A stretch of DNA of 64,000 bases from Komagataeibacter nataicola (GTDB taxonomy: Bacteria > Pseudomonadota > Alphaproteobacteria > Acetobacterales > Acetobacteraceae), in the NCBI RefSeq assembly GCF_003207795.1, contig NZ_NIRT01000017.1:1-64000 (forward strand), given 5' to 3'. Shown here piece after piece: positions 39,642 to 49,760 of the stretch (positions are counted from its first letter, which is position 1; each line of letters starts with the position of its first letter). Below the pieces are notes generated by a model. The model had not been told where the DNA came from, did not search any database, and saw only the letters and a program-made list of their open reading frames with translations. The position numbers and the translations under genes were made by a program.

Positions 39642-39723
39642 GGGGTTCTGGCTCCGGTCATGATCGCATGGTCCGGCGTAGCCCTCCTGCCGCCGGGCTG
39701 CAAACGGCAGGCAGATAGGGCGT

Positions 39724-39804
39724 AAGAGTTTTTGAGCGCCGCCTTTTTTCAAAAGGGCGGCGTTCTTCGAAGCTTCTTGAAAAAAGCTTCACCAAAAACT
39801 TCTT
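39724..39804 (-). repeat. Dispersed double-hairpin palindromic repeat, copy F
   Basis: A complete reverse-orientation copy: aagagtttttgagcgcc, the GCC-type hairpin (gccgccttttttc / aaaagggcggc), gttcttcg, the GAAGC-type hairpin (aagcttcttg / aaaaaagctt) and caccaaaaacttctt. It sits just after the chorismate-lyase-like gene, i.e. at the distal end of the cellulose operon, and before the cupin gene. Confidence 0.9.
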
Positions 39805-40487
39805 CAGGGATTAGGGCCGCTCTGGCCCTGAAGCATAAAAGCGAGGGTCTGGTCGGTATAGGTTTCCACCACCTCGCTAAAGGCGCGTCCCTGCCCGTCA
39901 CGCAGCACCGCGCGCTGGCGCACGATTTCAGCCGGAGCCACGATCATTGCCGTGGCCTGCCCCGCGGCCGGGCCGGGCCACGGCGACCACAGCCGCGCGA
40001 ACTCCAGCCGCTCGCGGGTAAAACGCAGGGGGGCCACCACATGGCCGAAGGATGTGTCCGTTCCTTCCAGCGTGGCGTTCATCCGTGGGGTCAGCAGGCC
40101 GGGCACATACCAGTTGTCCGCAACCGAAAGCACATATGGGCCGCAGACCAGTTGCACCTGCCGGTGCCGCACGGGTTGCGTGGCGCCCACCCCCAGATCA
40201 GCCCGCACCCGCGCGGGCACGCGATCAGGTTGCGGCAGGGCTGCCTTCCGCGCCACCACAACCGGGCGGGCGGCCATATGGTGGGCGGCACACCAGTCCT
40301 CCAGCGCCAGCGTGGCGCTGGGGTGGGTGAGCAGGGTTATTTCCAGTTCCTGCACGCTCATCATCAGGCGCGCGCGCGCATCTGGCGTATCAGGCCACGA
40401 GAGGCTGGCCGCCATTACCGGGCTGGCAGGCAGCAGGCCAGCCCCCATCACCGCCGCTGCAAGCAGTCCCCTGCCCATTACATCCAC
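39804..40487 (-). CDS. Exported protein with a putative chorismate-lyase-like fold, coupled to bglxA
   Basis: The 227-residue protein begins with a signal peptide (MDVMGRGLLAAAVMGAGLLP, cleavage near ASPVMA at 26). The mature chain has blocks resembling a chorismate-lyase/UTRA-like family: SATLALEDWC, RHRQVQLVCGPYVLSVADNW, YVPGLLTPRMNATLEGTDTS and VLRDGQGRAFSEVVETYT. A similar pattern (ADNWYVP, LTPEMN, TDTPFG) occurs in uncharacterised bacterial proteins; the family link is from memory and is inference. The start is 2 bases after the bglxA stop, so it is the last gene of the cellulose operon here. A secreted chorismate lyase would be unexpected; a ligand-binding role in the periplasm is equally possible. 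Confidence 0.65.
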   Translation of the reverse strand: MDVMGRGLLAAAVMGAGLLPASPVMAASLSWPDTPDARARLMMSVQELEITLLTHPSATLALEDWCAAHHMAARPVVVARKAALPQPDRVPARVRADLGVGATQPVRHRQVQLVCGPYVLSVADNWYVPGLLTPRMNATLEGTDTSFGHVVAPLRFTRERLEFARLWSPWPGPAAGQATAMIVAPAEIVRQRAVLRDGQGRAFSEVVETYTDQTLAFMLQGQSGPNP

Positions 40488-40489
40488 TC

Positions 40490-42697
40490 TCAGGGCGCCA
40501 TGGTCCGTCCATGCAGGTGCATGGTGGCCTGCTGGCTGTCATCCGTGGCGCATGCCGCAAGCCACACGCGGAAGGTGCCCGAGGGCACGCTCCACCGGTC
40601 ATGCCTGTCATCGAAATGCGCCAGCAGACGCGGGTCGATCCGCACCGAGACCTGGCGGCTCTCGCCCGGCGCCAGGCTGATACGCTGCCAGCCCGCCAGG
40701 CGGCGCGCGCCACCATCGGGCAGGCTGACATAGACCTGCGGCACGTCCACGCCCGGCCGCGTGCCGGTGTTGTGCACGTTGAACGTGGCCGTCACCTGCC
40801 CGTGGTGTTCACCCACCTTCAGCCCGTCAGAGCTGAACGTGGTGTAGGTCAGGCCATAACCGAACGGATAAAGCGGCTTGAAGTGATTGCGGTCGAACCA
40901 GCGGTAGCCGACATCGCTGCCTTCATCGTAAACCAGCTCCTGATCGGTGTGGAACTGCATCTCGAACACGTTATCCGCCGTAACGCCTGCAATATCGGGG
41001 TGGGCCAGCTGCGACTCCGCCTGCGGGAAGGTCATGGTCAGGTGCCCCGAAGGCGCCACCTTGCCAAACAGCAGCCGGGCAATGGCCGGACCACCGCCAG
41101 AACCGGGGAACCACGCCTCAAGCACACCTGCCACGCTGTTGTTCCACGGCATCAGCACGGGGTCGCCGGTTTCCATCACCACGACCGTGCGCGGGTTGGC
41201 GGCGGCGACTGCCGTAATCAGCGCATCGGCATTATCATCAAGGTGCATGCTCGGCGCGTCCATCCCCTCGAAGGTGAACTGCGTGGCATAGACCACCACC
41301 ACGTCAGCCGCGCGCGCGGCCCGCACGGCAGAGGCGATACTGGTGCCGGAATCATAGGTGATCCGGGCCTGCGGCGCCTCGGCCTTCATGGCCTTGAGCG
41401 GCGAGGACGGGAAATAGACCGGGTCGCCCGGCCATTCCTTCTTGCCCGGTCCCTTTACCGCCTCGCCCCCAATGGGTTCGACCTGGCTCGACCCGCCACC
41501 TGAAATCACCCCCGCATCGGCATGGCCGCCAATGACGGCGATGCGCGCGGTGGGCGAAAGCGGCAGGATGTTGCCCTGGTTGCGCAGCAGGACCGCGCCT
41601 TCCTCCTCGTCCTTCTGGGCCACGAGGGTATCGGTCACCACATCAAGCGGCTTCTGCTGCGGCGGATGGTCCACCAGCCCGATGGCAAACAGCGAGCGGA
41701 CGATGCGCTGCGCCATGTCATCGATGCGCGCCTGGGGCACACGGCCCGCCTTTACATCGGCTGCAAGCAGGGTGCGGAAATAAGGCCGGGCATCGGTATG
41801 ATCGCCCGCCGATTCCTGATCCAGCCCCGCCAGCGCCGCCCGCGCGGAGGAATGCGTGCCCCCCCAGTCGGACATGACAAAGCCGGGATAATGCCAGTCC
41901 TGCTTGAGCGTCCTGGTCAGCAGGTAGGGGTTTTCACAGGCATACAGATCATTGACACGGTTATACGAACACATGACCGAACCGGGATGCCCGGTTTCAA
42001 GTGCGATCTCGAAGCCCAGCAGGTCGCTCTCGCGCATGGCCGCGGGGGCGATATCGGCACTCATGGTCATGCGTGAGGTTTCAAGGTCATTCATCGCATA
42101 ATGCTTGAGCGTGGAGATCACATGCTGCGACTGCACGCCCGCAATGGTGCTGCCCACCATGCGCCCGGTCTGCAGCGGATCTTCACCGGCATATTCAAAG
42201 TTGCGGCCGCCACGCGGGTCGCGGGTCAGGTCCGCGCCACCGCCCAGTATGATGTTGAAGCCGCTCTGCCACGCCTCGCGCCCGATCATGGCACCAGCCT
42301 GCCGCGCCATGTCCATATCCCACGTACTGGCCGTAGACAGGCCCGACGGCAGCGAAACCGCCGCCCCATTCTTGCGGATATGCGCCGGGTTGCGCACGCC
42401 AAGCCCCGCATCCGAAATCTGCAGGTCGGGCAGGCCCGAGCCCTTGGGTGCCCGCAGGTACGCAGCCGAGCCCAGGCCGCCGGGAGGGGCCACGCTGCCG
42501 TTAAAGCCACCGCCATCAACACTGAACAGCAGGGACATCTTGTCCTCAAGGCTCATGGAGGCCAGCACCTGCCGCGCCCGGACATCGGCCGGATCGCCCC
42601 CGTCATCATGCGCATGCCGCGCGAAAGCGGGCACCTGGGCCAGCGCCATGCCACACGCCACGGCGGATAACAGGAATATCTTGCGGGACAGTTTCAT
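40490..42697 (-). CDS. bglxA: Periplasmic/secreted beta-glucosidase, GH3 (BglxA)
   Basis: The 735-residue protein has a signal peptide (MKLSRKIFLLSAVACGMALAQ, cleavage near FAR) and three GH3 parts: an N-terminal TIM barrel with the nucleophile Asp277 in VMSDWGGTHSS and KHYAMNDLE substrate contacts, a second alpha/beta sandwich with the acid/base region, and a C-terminal fibronectin III-like domain (VDVPQVYVSLP). BglxA follows the bcs genes in Komagataeibacter and hydrolyses cello-oligosaccharides; it contributes to cellulose yield. ATG 42697 is chosen. A terminator lies between it and bcsD, so it probably has its own or readthrough transcription. Confidence 0.94.
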   Translation of the reverse strand: MKLSRKIFLLSAVACGMALAQVPAFARHAHDDGGDPADVRARQVLASMSLEDKMSLLFSVDGGGFNGSVAPPGGLGSAAYLRAPKGSGLPDLQISDAGLGVRNPAHIRKNGAAVSLPSGLSTASTWDMDMARQAGAMIGREAWQSGFNIILGGGADLTRDPRGGRNFEYAGEDPLQTGRMVGSTIAGVQSQHVISTLKHYAMNDLETSRMTMSADIAPAAMRESDLLGFEIALETGHPGSVMCSYNRVNDLYACENPYLLTRTLKQDWHYPGFVMSDWGGTHSSARAALAGLDQESAGDHTDARPYFRTLLAADVKAGRVPQARIDDMAQRIVRSLFAIGLVDHPPQQKPLDVVTDTLVAQKDEEEGAVLLRNQGNILPLSPTARIAVIGGHADAGVISGGGSSQVEPIGGEAVKGPGKKEWPGDPVYFPSSPLKAMKAEAPQARITYDSGTSIASAVRAARAADVVVVYATQFTFEGMDAPSMHLDDNADALITAVAAANPRTVVVMETGDPVLMPWNNSVAGVLEAWFPGSGGGPAIARLLFGKVAPSGHLTMTFPQAESQLAHPDIAGVTADNVFEMQFHTDQELVYDEGSDVGYRWFDRNHFKPLYPFGYGLTYTTFSSDGLKVGEHHGQVTATFNVHNTGTRPGVDVPQVYVSLPDGGARRLAGWQRISLAPGESRQVSVRIDPRLLAHFDDRHDRWSVPSGTFRVWLAACATDDSQQATMHLHGRTMAP

Positions 42698-42840
42698 GTG
42701 GCTGGCTCCTCCTTCAGGGGCTGGGCAGTGACAGCACGGGCTGCCTGCGCCCGCCATCTCCTCAGTCCATTTGTGAAGCACCCTGCCCCCGCGCCGCATG
42801 ATCTAGCGCAAAAACAGAGCAAAGAGTGGAGGTCATATAC

Positions 42841-42892
42841 GCAAAAAACCCTGCCTACAGGGCATGAACACGCCTGTAGGCAGGGTTTTGAC
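42841..42892. terminator. Terminator between bcsD and bglxA
   Basis: aaaaaaccctgcctacag and ctgtaggcagggtttt form a 13-bp stem around a loop gcatgaacacgc-type insert, with A and T runs on both sides, so it can act in both directions. It sits 24 bases after the bcsD stop, inside the cellulose operon. Confidence 0.88.
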
Positions 42893-42915
42893 GCAAATGG
42901 CGCGCCTGATCGGGA

Positions 42916-43386
42916 TCAGGTCGCAGCGCTACGGGTGCGCATATAGAGAATAACCGTCTGGGCCGGGACCGAGTTCAGGTCTTCCGCGTCGATATCACGC
43001 GTTACGACATAGTCACCGAATGCGCCGGGCTGCGACGTGATCCAGCGGCCATAAAGCCCTTCCAGCACCGGGGCGAGCCATGTGCCGGCGGGTTCGCCCG
43101 CGCTGCCCACCTGCGGCAGGTCTTCATGCACGATGCGCATGGCCTGTTCTTCCGCCAGCAGGTCCAGCTTCACGTAACCCCAGTTGATCATGGCCAGCAG
43201 GGCGTTCAGCTCGATCTGGAGCTGGTGGATGGTGTTGCACAGCGGCGGCTGGAAACGACCAGCCATACCCCGGCCGACCTCGCGCAACAGGTCATTGCGG
43301 ACCTCGATCCCGGCCTGATCATCAATCTCCCAGGACAGGGCCTGCAGGAAGAGCGAAAAGTCCGGTTTTGCGTTCAAAGTTGTCAT
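42916..43386 (-). CDS. bcsD: Cellulose synthase subunit D
   Basis: The 156-residue protein is the Komagataeibacter BcsD, a periplasmic octamer with internal channels that guide glucan chains and raise crystallinity. Family landmarks are SLFLQALSWEIDDQAG, REVGRGMAGRFQPPLC, ELNALLAMINWGYVKL and the C-terminal TVILYMRTRSA. There is no signal peptide, as usual for BcsD. Its ATG overlaps the bcsC stop by one base (translational coupling), and a strong terminator follows. Confidence 0.96.
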   Translation of the reverse strand: MTTLNAKPDFSLFLQALSWEIDDQAGIEVRNDLLREVGRGMAGRFQPPLCNTIHQLQIELNALLAMINWGYVKLDLLAEEQAMRIVHEDLPQVGSAGEPAGTWLAPVLEGLYGRWITSQPGAFGDYVVTRDIDAEDLNSVPAQTVILYMRTRSAAT

Positions 43387-46300
43387 TACTGGTCCATAAT
43401 AAGATAGTGTGCGGAAATCATGGCGCCGCTTTCAGTCCAGTTACCGGCCTTCTGATAGCGCCCCGAGAGATCAAGACGAACATTGCGTGTAAAGCGATAG
43501 CCCACCCTAGCATTAAAGCCACCGGTAAGACCAGCAATACTATCCCCGGGATAGTAGGCGCTGTTCACCGTTTCCTCCGACAGATAGTCCGCCGGCGTGG
43601 CACTCGCCGAGTAATTCGAGGCAATGGTATTGGCGCCGGACTGCAGCAGGGATGACGTGGGGAAGAAGGGCGCCGAGTGCTCATGGAACACCTGGTAGCC
43701 CACGCTGCCCGTCACATCCCAGTCCAGCCGCTTGTGCTGCCCCGCGTAGCGGATCGGCACGGTCGCCGCATAATAGGATTGCGGCGAGAAGTAACCACCC
43801 TGCCCGTAGGTGTAGAAATCCTCGTTCTTGGCATAACCGAAATACGTCAGGCTTACACCGATGCGCACCAGCATGTTGGCGTTATGCCACACCAGCGTGT
43901 TGGCGCCGATGCCGGCTTCGCGCTCGCTGTTGCGCTGCACGTTCTTGCCGGTCTGGATTGCATAGCCACCACCACCATACAGGATGGTGTTGCCCAGCGT
44001 TGCCTCGACCTGGCCGTGGAAGTGGTTGGTCACGACCCCACCCCATTCGCGGCTCCACTGGCTGGACAGTTCCTTGCCATAGAGCTGGCGGGCATAGCGG
44101 CCAAGCGGGCTGTTGTAATTCGAGTCACGCAACCCGCCATAAGACAGCACGCTGTTGGTGATCGACCGACGCTCGGCGCTGACACGGAACGTAACCGGCC
44201 CCACGCGCGGCGAGAACTCGACCCCCCCCAGCACGTTGGTGATGGGGAAGCCAATGGGCGAGGCGCCGACATCGGCACGCACCCAGCTATTGCCAAACTG
44301 CACATCGGGCGCAAAACCGGCCTCGGCCGAGGCTGCGGCGATACGCTGCTGGTCCTTGCCCGCGTTGCTATAGCTATCGTACTGGTTATACGCCTGCACG
44401 CCCATCATCGTGCCATAACGCGGCACATCATAGACGGAACCTGTGTTGAGGTTGCCCGACCAGATCATGGTTGGCGTGATCGAGAAGGTCAGGGCGGACG
44501 CACCCGCCTGCAGCGGCAGGCGACCCACGATGGGAATGTTCGCTTCCGTCAGGCGGCCCATGCCATGCTCGCCCGAACGTGACCGGAACCCGAGGCCACC
44601 ATCAATGGAGGGCGCAAGGTTTTCACGCAGCGTGTGGATCTGCCCAGCAATGGAGGAGAGCATCTGGTCCGATGTATCGGGGGATGCCGCCTCGGCGCTG
44701 TAGGAGCCACCGGTCACAGGCGCGCCAAGTTCCGTCTGGTGCCCGTAGCCACGTGGGCGGAACGGGTTGGTCGAGGGCGGGGCAAGCGCCTCTTCCTGCG
44801 CGGCGCCAGCCGCGGCCCGCGTGCCCTCAACCTGCTGCAGGCGCAGGTCATAGGCCCGGCGCAGATCCTCGATGGTGCGCTGCCCATGGCCATCAGCCTG
44901 GTCAGCCACGGCCATGGCCAGCCAGGCGCGGGCATCCATCGGGCTTTCCTGCACGCCATCCATGGCGAGGCGGGTGGCGAGGCTGTTGTGGTCACTGTTG
45001 ACCGCAGCCTGCACCGCTGCCTGCCGCGCATCAAGATCCTGCGGGTTGTGACGCAGCACCGCAAGGTCGATCTCGAGCGCCTTGCCCGGCTTGCCGTGGC
45101 CGTTATACAGCCGCGCAAGCGCCAGCTTGGGCGATGTCGCCTCCGGGTCGGCCTGCAGGGCGGGTGCCAGATGATCATAGGCCTGCGCCTGATCGCCACG
45201 CTGGTTGAGCAGGTCAGACTGCGCTACCGAGATGCCCATGCGCAGTTGCTGCAGCGTCTGCATCTGCTCGGGCAGCAGCGCATTGCCAGCACCCGAACCC
45301 GCGCCATCACCAAGCGGGGCCAGCAGGCGCGCGGCCGCCACCGGGTTGCTGATCTTCATGTATTCGGTGGCGTAGGACAGACGCTGGTCGGGCGAAAGAT
45401 CGATGGTGCGCGTCGAGGCGATACGCAGCGCCATGCGCGCATGCACCATGTCGCCACGCTGGCGGAACAGGTCAGCCACCGCCACGCCACGCGCGCCGGT
45501 CGGATCAGGCTGGGAAAGGGCTTCGCGGATCAGCGGCACCGGGTTGGACACCATGGACAGGCGGCTGGCCAGATCCTGCTTGATTTCCATTTCCTCCGCG
45601 ATGGAGCGGATCGCGGGGGAATAATCCGCAGGCGACAGACCGGCCAGAAGCCGACGGGTCATCGCATCATTGCCACTGCCATAGGTATACAGGATACCGG
45701 CCTGGCGGTCCTGCGCGGTGACAGGATTGGCCAGAATGGGCTGCATCACGCGCCCGGCTTCAGCCACATCGCCCTGCTGCTGCAGCGCATTGGCAAGGTT
45801 GATGCGCACCCACGGGTCGCGCGGGGCCTGGGCCATCGCTTCACGCAGGATGGAAACCTTGCGCGCGGAATCCGATGTCTGGGACGCAGCCGCCATCAGG
45901 CCGGAAACCTCGATTTCGCCCACCTGGCTGGCATATTGCGGGCCGACACGCGACAGGAGCTGGCGGGCTTCCGCCGTGTTGCCCTGCGCCATATCAACCC
46001 GCGCCAGCCCCATCAGGGCAAGCTGGTTATCGGGCTCACGCGACAGGATGCCACGATATTCCTGCTCGGCAGCGGCAACCTGGCCGGTCGAGCGCTGCAG
46101 GTCGGCCAGCATGAGGGTCGCGCCAGTGTACTGCCCGGGCTGGCGAGCCAGCGTGGCAAGCCGCTGCTTGGCCTCGGTGTACTGATGGGCGGCGATCAAC
46201 TGGCGAACGGAAGCATACTCGCCGCTCACCTCCATACCCGCCAGCGCCGGACGCCAGCGACTGGCGGTCTTGGGATCGGCGGCTATAGCTTCTTCAAAAT

Positions 46301-47342
46301 AGCGGTGCGCCTCGGCGGTATCACCCTGCCGCATGCTCACGAGGCCCATGCCGCCAAGCGAGTCAGCATCATGAGAGTTGATCTGCAACGCGGACTGGAA
46401 AGACTGCTCTGCTGCGGAAAGACGGCCCGCGTTAAGCTGCTGGTAACCGGCCTGGCGCGCAAGCCCCGCCTTGTCCGGCGGGCCGCCGGGGGGGTGAAGC
46501 ATATGGTCGCGCAGCGCGGTATCATTGGGGTGAGCGGCAAGCCACTGCTCCATGAGGGGCTGCGTATCGGGATTGACCGGCAGCCAGCTCAGGGTCTGGC
46601 GGTAGGATTGCGCGGCGGCGGCCGCCTCGACCGGGGCCTGGCTGCGGAAGGATTGCAGATCCTTGAGCCGGGTCAGGCCTTCCATGCGGGTCGAGGTGTT
46701 ATAGGTCAGGGTCTGGGCAAAGGCGAGCTGGGCGCGGTAATCCTGCGGGTTGGACGCAACGATCCCGGCCAGGCCCGCGCGGGCCTGATCCCACTGGGCC
46801 GGAACGCCAGCCATGGTCTGGTAGTATTCCACCGCGAGCGAACGCGGCGGCTTGCCACCGTGGAACAGCTTCTGATACCCCGCCACCGCCTGCGCGTTCT
46901 GGCCCGAACCCGCAAGCGAGCGGATCTGTGACAGGTCGCCCTGGGAAATGGCCCGCTCGCTGAGCAGGTCGGTCAGGTTGGCTGCCGCCACGCTGCCCGG
47001 CGCCACCTGCTGGAGGTGGCGCAGGGTATCGGTGGCGGCTTCACGGTTGCCAATAGCCGTCTGGTATTCACCCTGCATTTCCAGCACATCAGGGGAATTG
47101 GGGGCGATGCGTTCCGCGTTCTGCAGGGCCTGGCGGGCATTCTCATATTGCTGCTGCTGAAGCCAGAAGCGTGCCTGCTGCAACAGGATCTGCCGTGGCG
47201 CCACAGTCGGGCTCGTGGCAGCAGCGGTGGTCATGGCCGTGGAAGCCTGCTGCGCCCGCGCAACGGGAACCGCCACCAGCACCGTCATGCAGCTGCTGGC
47301 CAGCAGGGCACCAGAAAGCGAAAGGGCGTATCGCCTGTTCAT
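43386..47342 (-). CDS. bcsC: Cellulose synthase operon protein C, outer membrane exporter
   Basis: The 1318-residue protein exports cellulose through the outer membrane. A signal peptide (MNRRYALSLSGALLASSCMT, cleavage near ARAQ) is followed by many TPR units (about 45-850, for example ANLTDLLSERAISQGD, RYFEEAIAADPKTASRW, LALMGLARVDMAQGNTAEAR) in the periplasm, and a C-terminal BCSC_C beta-barrel domain (about 930-1318, ending ISAHYLIMDQ). TPRs bind peptidoglycan or the other Bcs subunits. ATG 47342 is two bases after the bcsB stop. A longer in-frame extension overlaps bcsB and is unlikely. Confidence 0.96.
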   Translation of the reverse strand: MNRRYALSLSGALLASSCMTVLVAVPVARAQQASTAMTTAAATSPTVAPRQILLQQARFWLQQQQYENARQALQNAERIAPNSPDVLEMQGEYQTAIGNREAATDTLRHLQQVAPGSVAAANLTDLLSERAISQGDLSQIRSLAGSGQNAQAVAGYQKLFHGGKPPRSLAVEYYQTMAGVPAQWDQARAGLAGIVASNPQDYRAQLAFAQTLTYNTSTRMEGLTRLKDLQSFRSQAPVEAAAAAQSYRQTLSWLPVNPDTQPLMEQWLAAHPNDTALRDHMLHPPGGPPDKAGLARQAGYQQLNAGRLSAAEQSFQSALQINSHDADSLGGMGLVSMRQGDTAEAHRYFEEAIAADPKTASRWRPALAGMEVSGEYASVRQLIAAHQYTEAKQRLATLARQPGQYTGATLMLADLQRSTGQVAAAEQEYRGILSREPDNQLALMGLARVDMAQGNTAEARQLLSRVGPQYASQVGEIEVSGLMAAASQTSDSARKVSILREAMAQAPRDPWVRINLANALQQQGDVAEAGRVMQPILANPVTAQDRQAGILYTYGSGNDAMTRRLLAGLSPADYSPAIRSIAEEMEIKQDLASRLSMVSNPVPLIREALSQPDPTGARGVAVADLFRQRGDMVHARMALRIASTRTIDLSPDQRLSYATEYMKISNPVAAARLLAPLGDGAGSGAGNALLPEQMQTLQQLRMGISVAQSDLLNQRGDQAQAYDHLAPALQADPEATSPKLALARLYNGHGKPGKALEIDLAVLRHNPQDLDARQAAVQAAVNSDHNSLATRLAMDGVQESPMDARAWLAMAVADQADGHGQRTIEDLRRAYDLRLQQVEGTRAAAGAAQEEALAPPSTNPFRPRGYGHQTELGAPVTGGSYSAEAASPDTSDQMLSSIAGQIHTLRENLAPSIDGGLGFRSRSGEHGMGRLTEANIPIVGRLPLQAGASALTFSITPTMIWSGNLNTGSVYDVPRYGTMMGVQAYNQYDSYSNAGKDQQRIAAASAEAGFAPDVQFGNSWVRADVGASPIGFPITNVLGGVEFSPRVGPVTFRVSAERRSITNSVLSYGGLRDSNYNSPLGRYARQLYGKELSSQWSREWGGVVTNHFHGQVEATLGNTILYGGGGYAIQTGKNVQRNSEREAGIGANTLVWHNANMLVRIGVSLTYFGYAKNEDFYTYGQGGYFSPQSYYAATVPIRYAGQHKRLDWDVTGSVGYQVFHEHSAPFFPTSSLLQSGANTIASNYSASATPADYLSEETVNSAYYPGDSIAGLTGGFNARVGYRFTRNVRLDLSGRYQKAGNWTESGAMISAHYLIMDQ

Positions 47343-47344
47343 GT

Positions 47345-49759
47345 TCACGTTCTCTGCCTTTCTTCCTGCAACTCCCGACGGCGGCGCTGAGCATGCTTCG
47401 TCAGGGCGCGCACCATGACAGCGACCACGAGAAGGCAACCGAACAGGCCAACCACAATCACGCGGCTGGGATGGTTGTGCATATACCAGTCAGGCTTGAG
47501 CCACAGCGGCACCGTGCCAACCGTATAAAGCGGCGAACTGCGGTAGGATGTCAGATCATCCCCGTGCGCCAGCACCAGGTCACCCTGGATCTTGGCCTGG
47601 TTTTTCCGCTGCGCCAGAATCTGCACAAGGTTGTTGAGCCCCTGCCCATCGCCTGAAAGCAGCGCGAGAACGGTCCGCCCCGATGCCAGCGGCGATTCCG
47701 CCTCGACCATCGCGGCCACGCCACCGGTCAGCGTGCTCTCGACCTCGGTCGGAGCCGTCTTGCTGATGGCCGACATCGGATCCTGGAACAGGTTCCACAC
47801 ACCGCTCAGCGTCGAGCGCAGGGCCATGTGCAGCCGCCCATCGGAAATCTGGTAGGCCGAATTGCTCAGCAGCTGCGAAACATCGCCGCTATTGGCCAGC
47901 GTGGACAGGACAATCAGGTTCCGGTCCGCCACGTCATTCACATGGTCGCTCGAGACCACATCCACACCAGACACCGGATACCATGTCGTCGCCCCCATGA
48001 AGCCCATGAGGTCGAGATAGGCGCTGACGATCATGCCATTGGGGTGTTCAGGCAGCACCACGGCCGAGCGCGACAGGTCGGCATAGGTGGTGAACGGGTA
48101 GCCGGCGCTGGCCATGAAGGCGAGGTTGGGCATCTGGGTGATATGATAGGCATTGGACAGGTCGATCGTCGAATTCGGATCAATGCCCATATGGAACGTG
48201 CTCGGGCCGGGCTTGCAGCCCGGCTCGGCCATCGCCGCCATCTCGAAATAGAACAGCAGCTGGTTCTGGCCAAAGATCCGGTAGGGCGGGATCGGCAGGG
48301 TATGCTGCTGCACGCTGTCATTACGATGGCCAAGCCCCACGCCCCGCAGGAGCTGGTCCAGCGTTGAATCCGGCTCACGCAGCGGATAGGCCTCGAGATA
48401 GGTATCGTTAATACCCACGTTGAGCGACGAGCGCGACACATCCACGATCGGCCCCGGCGGTGAGCGGAAACGGATGTTCAGCTTGTACGGCCGATCGCGC
48501 CACGTGTACAGATCGGGCGAGACACGGAACGGCACCGTCAGCGCGCCGGGGGCGTAGCCTTCAGCCTGCAGGGAACTGTCTGGCACCAGTTCACCGAGGC
48601 GGACCGGGCGGTTGGTGGGAATGAAGCTCGGCGCGTCATTCGCCACGCGGGCGCCCACATCAATCGGCGCCACGTCCATGCGGCTGGCTGTCGGCAACGT
48701 GCTCGAGCCGAAGCCGATGCCCTTGCTCGCGGTGATGACTTCATCACGATCGCGCCCCGTTACGAGCAGCACCGTGCCGTTGGGGTCGGATGGATTGGCC
48801 ACTTCCATGAGCGTGGGGCCATTGACCGACTGGCGCCCGAGGGCGGAAGGCAGCTCATCGGCCACACCGACCACAACGGCGTTGCCCGTCTGCGGAATGG
48901 TGGAGAAGACCGGGAAGGTGACGCCGCGGTAATCGGTCTGCTGGCCGAACCAGGATGCCAGGATGCCCGTCGCCTTCAGCACTTCGGGATCAAATGTCTG
49001 TGCGAGAACGAACGGAATGACGGTCTTCTGCTTTACGTTCTTGTCGAAGAACGGCTGGGGCAGACGCGACAGCTGACGGCGCGGGGGAAGCGGTATGGTG
49101 GTGATCTGCAGCTCGGAATGTTCGGACACGCTGGCCCAGAGCAATCCGTTGCTGGGGTCCGTGCAGCCCTTCGAGCTTGACGCGAAGCTGAAGTTCAGCC
49201 GGTTGCCGCTGATGAAGAAGATGGGGTTGATATCAAACGAGAGCGGCCCAAATGTAGGATGGGTAGGGTCGGGACGAAGCGTGCCGATGAACTGCTCGTT
49301 CAGCGTGATCGTGACCGCGCTGCTATCAGGCTGGAGGCTGGGCGACATCGCACCCGACACGACAAGCCGCGCCGACGTGACCAGCTGGTCGGCCGGAATG
49401 CCGAACTGCAGGCCCTGCAGCGTGGCGGCGCCCTGCATTTTCAGTGCACTCTGTGCGCCGAGTTCCTTGAGGGAATATGTATGCACCGTCGCCACGTCAG
49501 ACGCGGCAATGGCGTTTTCGGCGTTATCCACGACCGCATCAGCCGTGCTGGCCGCCGGGGCATCCGCCGCCGGGGCGGTGGTGGTGGCGGGCTGCTGGCC
49601 CGCGCTCGCGGCAGCGGGCGCCGCAGGCTGCGGTGCCGCGGCGGGGAGAGGTGGCAGGTCCGAACCTGTGGGCTGCGGAGCTGGCGCCTTGGAAGCAACA
49701 GGCGCAGCCTGTGCCCCCGTTGCAAAGACCAGCAGCGCGATCAGGGACACCATTTTCAT
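47345..49759 (-). CDS. bcsB: Cellulose synthase regulatory/periplasmic subunit B
   Basis: The 804-residue periplasmic subunit pairs with BcsA and is needed for synthase activity. It has a signal peptide ([18 protein letters not shown]), an Ala/Pro-rich linker, carbohydrate-binding-like domains and flavodoxin-like domains ([24 protein letters not shown]), and one C-terminal membrane helix ([19 protein letters not shown]) that anchors it beside BcsA. In some strains (e.g. ATCC 53582) bcsA and bcsB are fused; here they are separate. ATG 49759 follows one base after the bcsA stop, so coupling is tight. Confidence 0.96.
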   Translation of the reverse strand: MKMVSLIALLVFATGAQAAPVASKAPAPQPTGSDLPPLPAAAPQPAAPAAASAGQQPATTTAPAADAPAASTADAVVDNAENAIAASDVATVHTYSLKELGAQSALKMQGAATLQGLQFGIPADQLVTSARLVVSGAMSPSLQPDSSAVTITLNEQFIGTLRPDPTHPTFGPLSFDINPIFFISGNRLNFSFASSSKGCTDPSNGLLWASVSEHSELQITTIPLPPRRQLSRLPQPFFDKNVKQKTVIPFVLAQTFDPEVLKATGILASWFGQQTDYRGVTFPVFSTIPQTGNAVVVGVADELPSALGRQSVNGPTLMEVANPSDPNGTVLLVTGRDRDEVITASKGIGFGSSTLPTASRMDVAPIDVGARVANDAPSFIPTNRPVRLGELVPDSSLQAEGYAPGALTVPFRVSPDLYTWRDRPYKLNIRFRSPPGPIVDVSRSSLNVGINDTYLEAYPLREPDSTLDQLLRGVGLGHRNDSVQQHTLPIPPYRIFGQNQLLFYFEMAAMAEPGCKPGPSTFHMGIDPNSTIDLSNAYHITQMPNLAFMASAGYPFTTYADLSRSAVVLPEHPNGMIVSAYLDLMGFMGATTWYPVSGVDVVSSDHVNDVADRNLIVLSTLANSGDVSQLLSNSAYQISDGRLHMALRSTLSGVWNLFQDPMSAISKTAPTEVESTLTGGVAAMVEAESPLASGRTVLALLSGDGQGLNNLVQILAQRKNQAKIQGDLVLAHGDDLTSYRSSPLYTVGTVPLWLKPDWYMHNHPSRVIVVGLFGCLLVVAVMVRALTKHAQRRRRELQEERQRT

Positions 49760-49760
49760 A

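Noticed and set aside
44634-46931. Long open frame on the plus strand across bcsC (765 codons)
   Set aside because: It is the antisense shadow of the GC-rich TPR part of bcsC, with Arg/His/Gly-rich composition and no domain.
44760-47200. Internal repeats in bcsC considered as DNA repeats
   Set aside because: They are degenerate TPR protein repeats, not DNA-level repeats.
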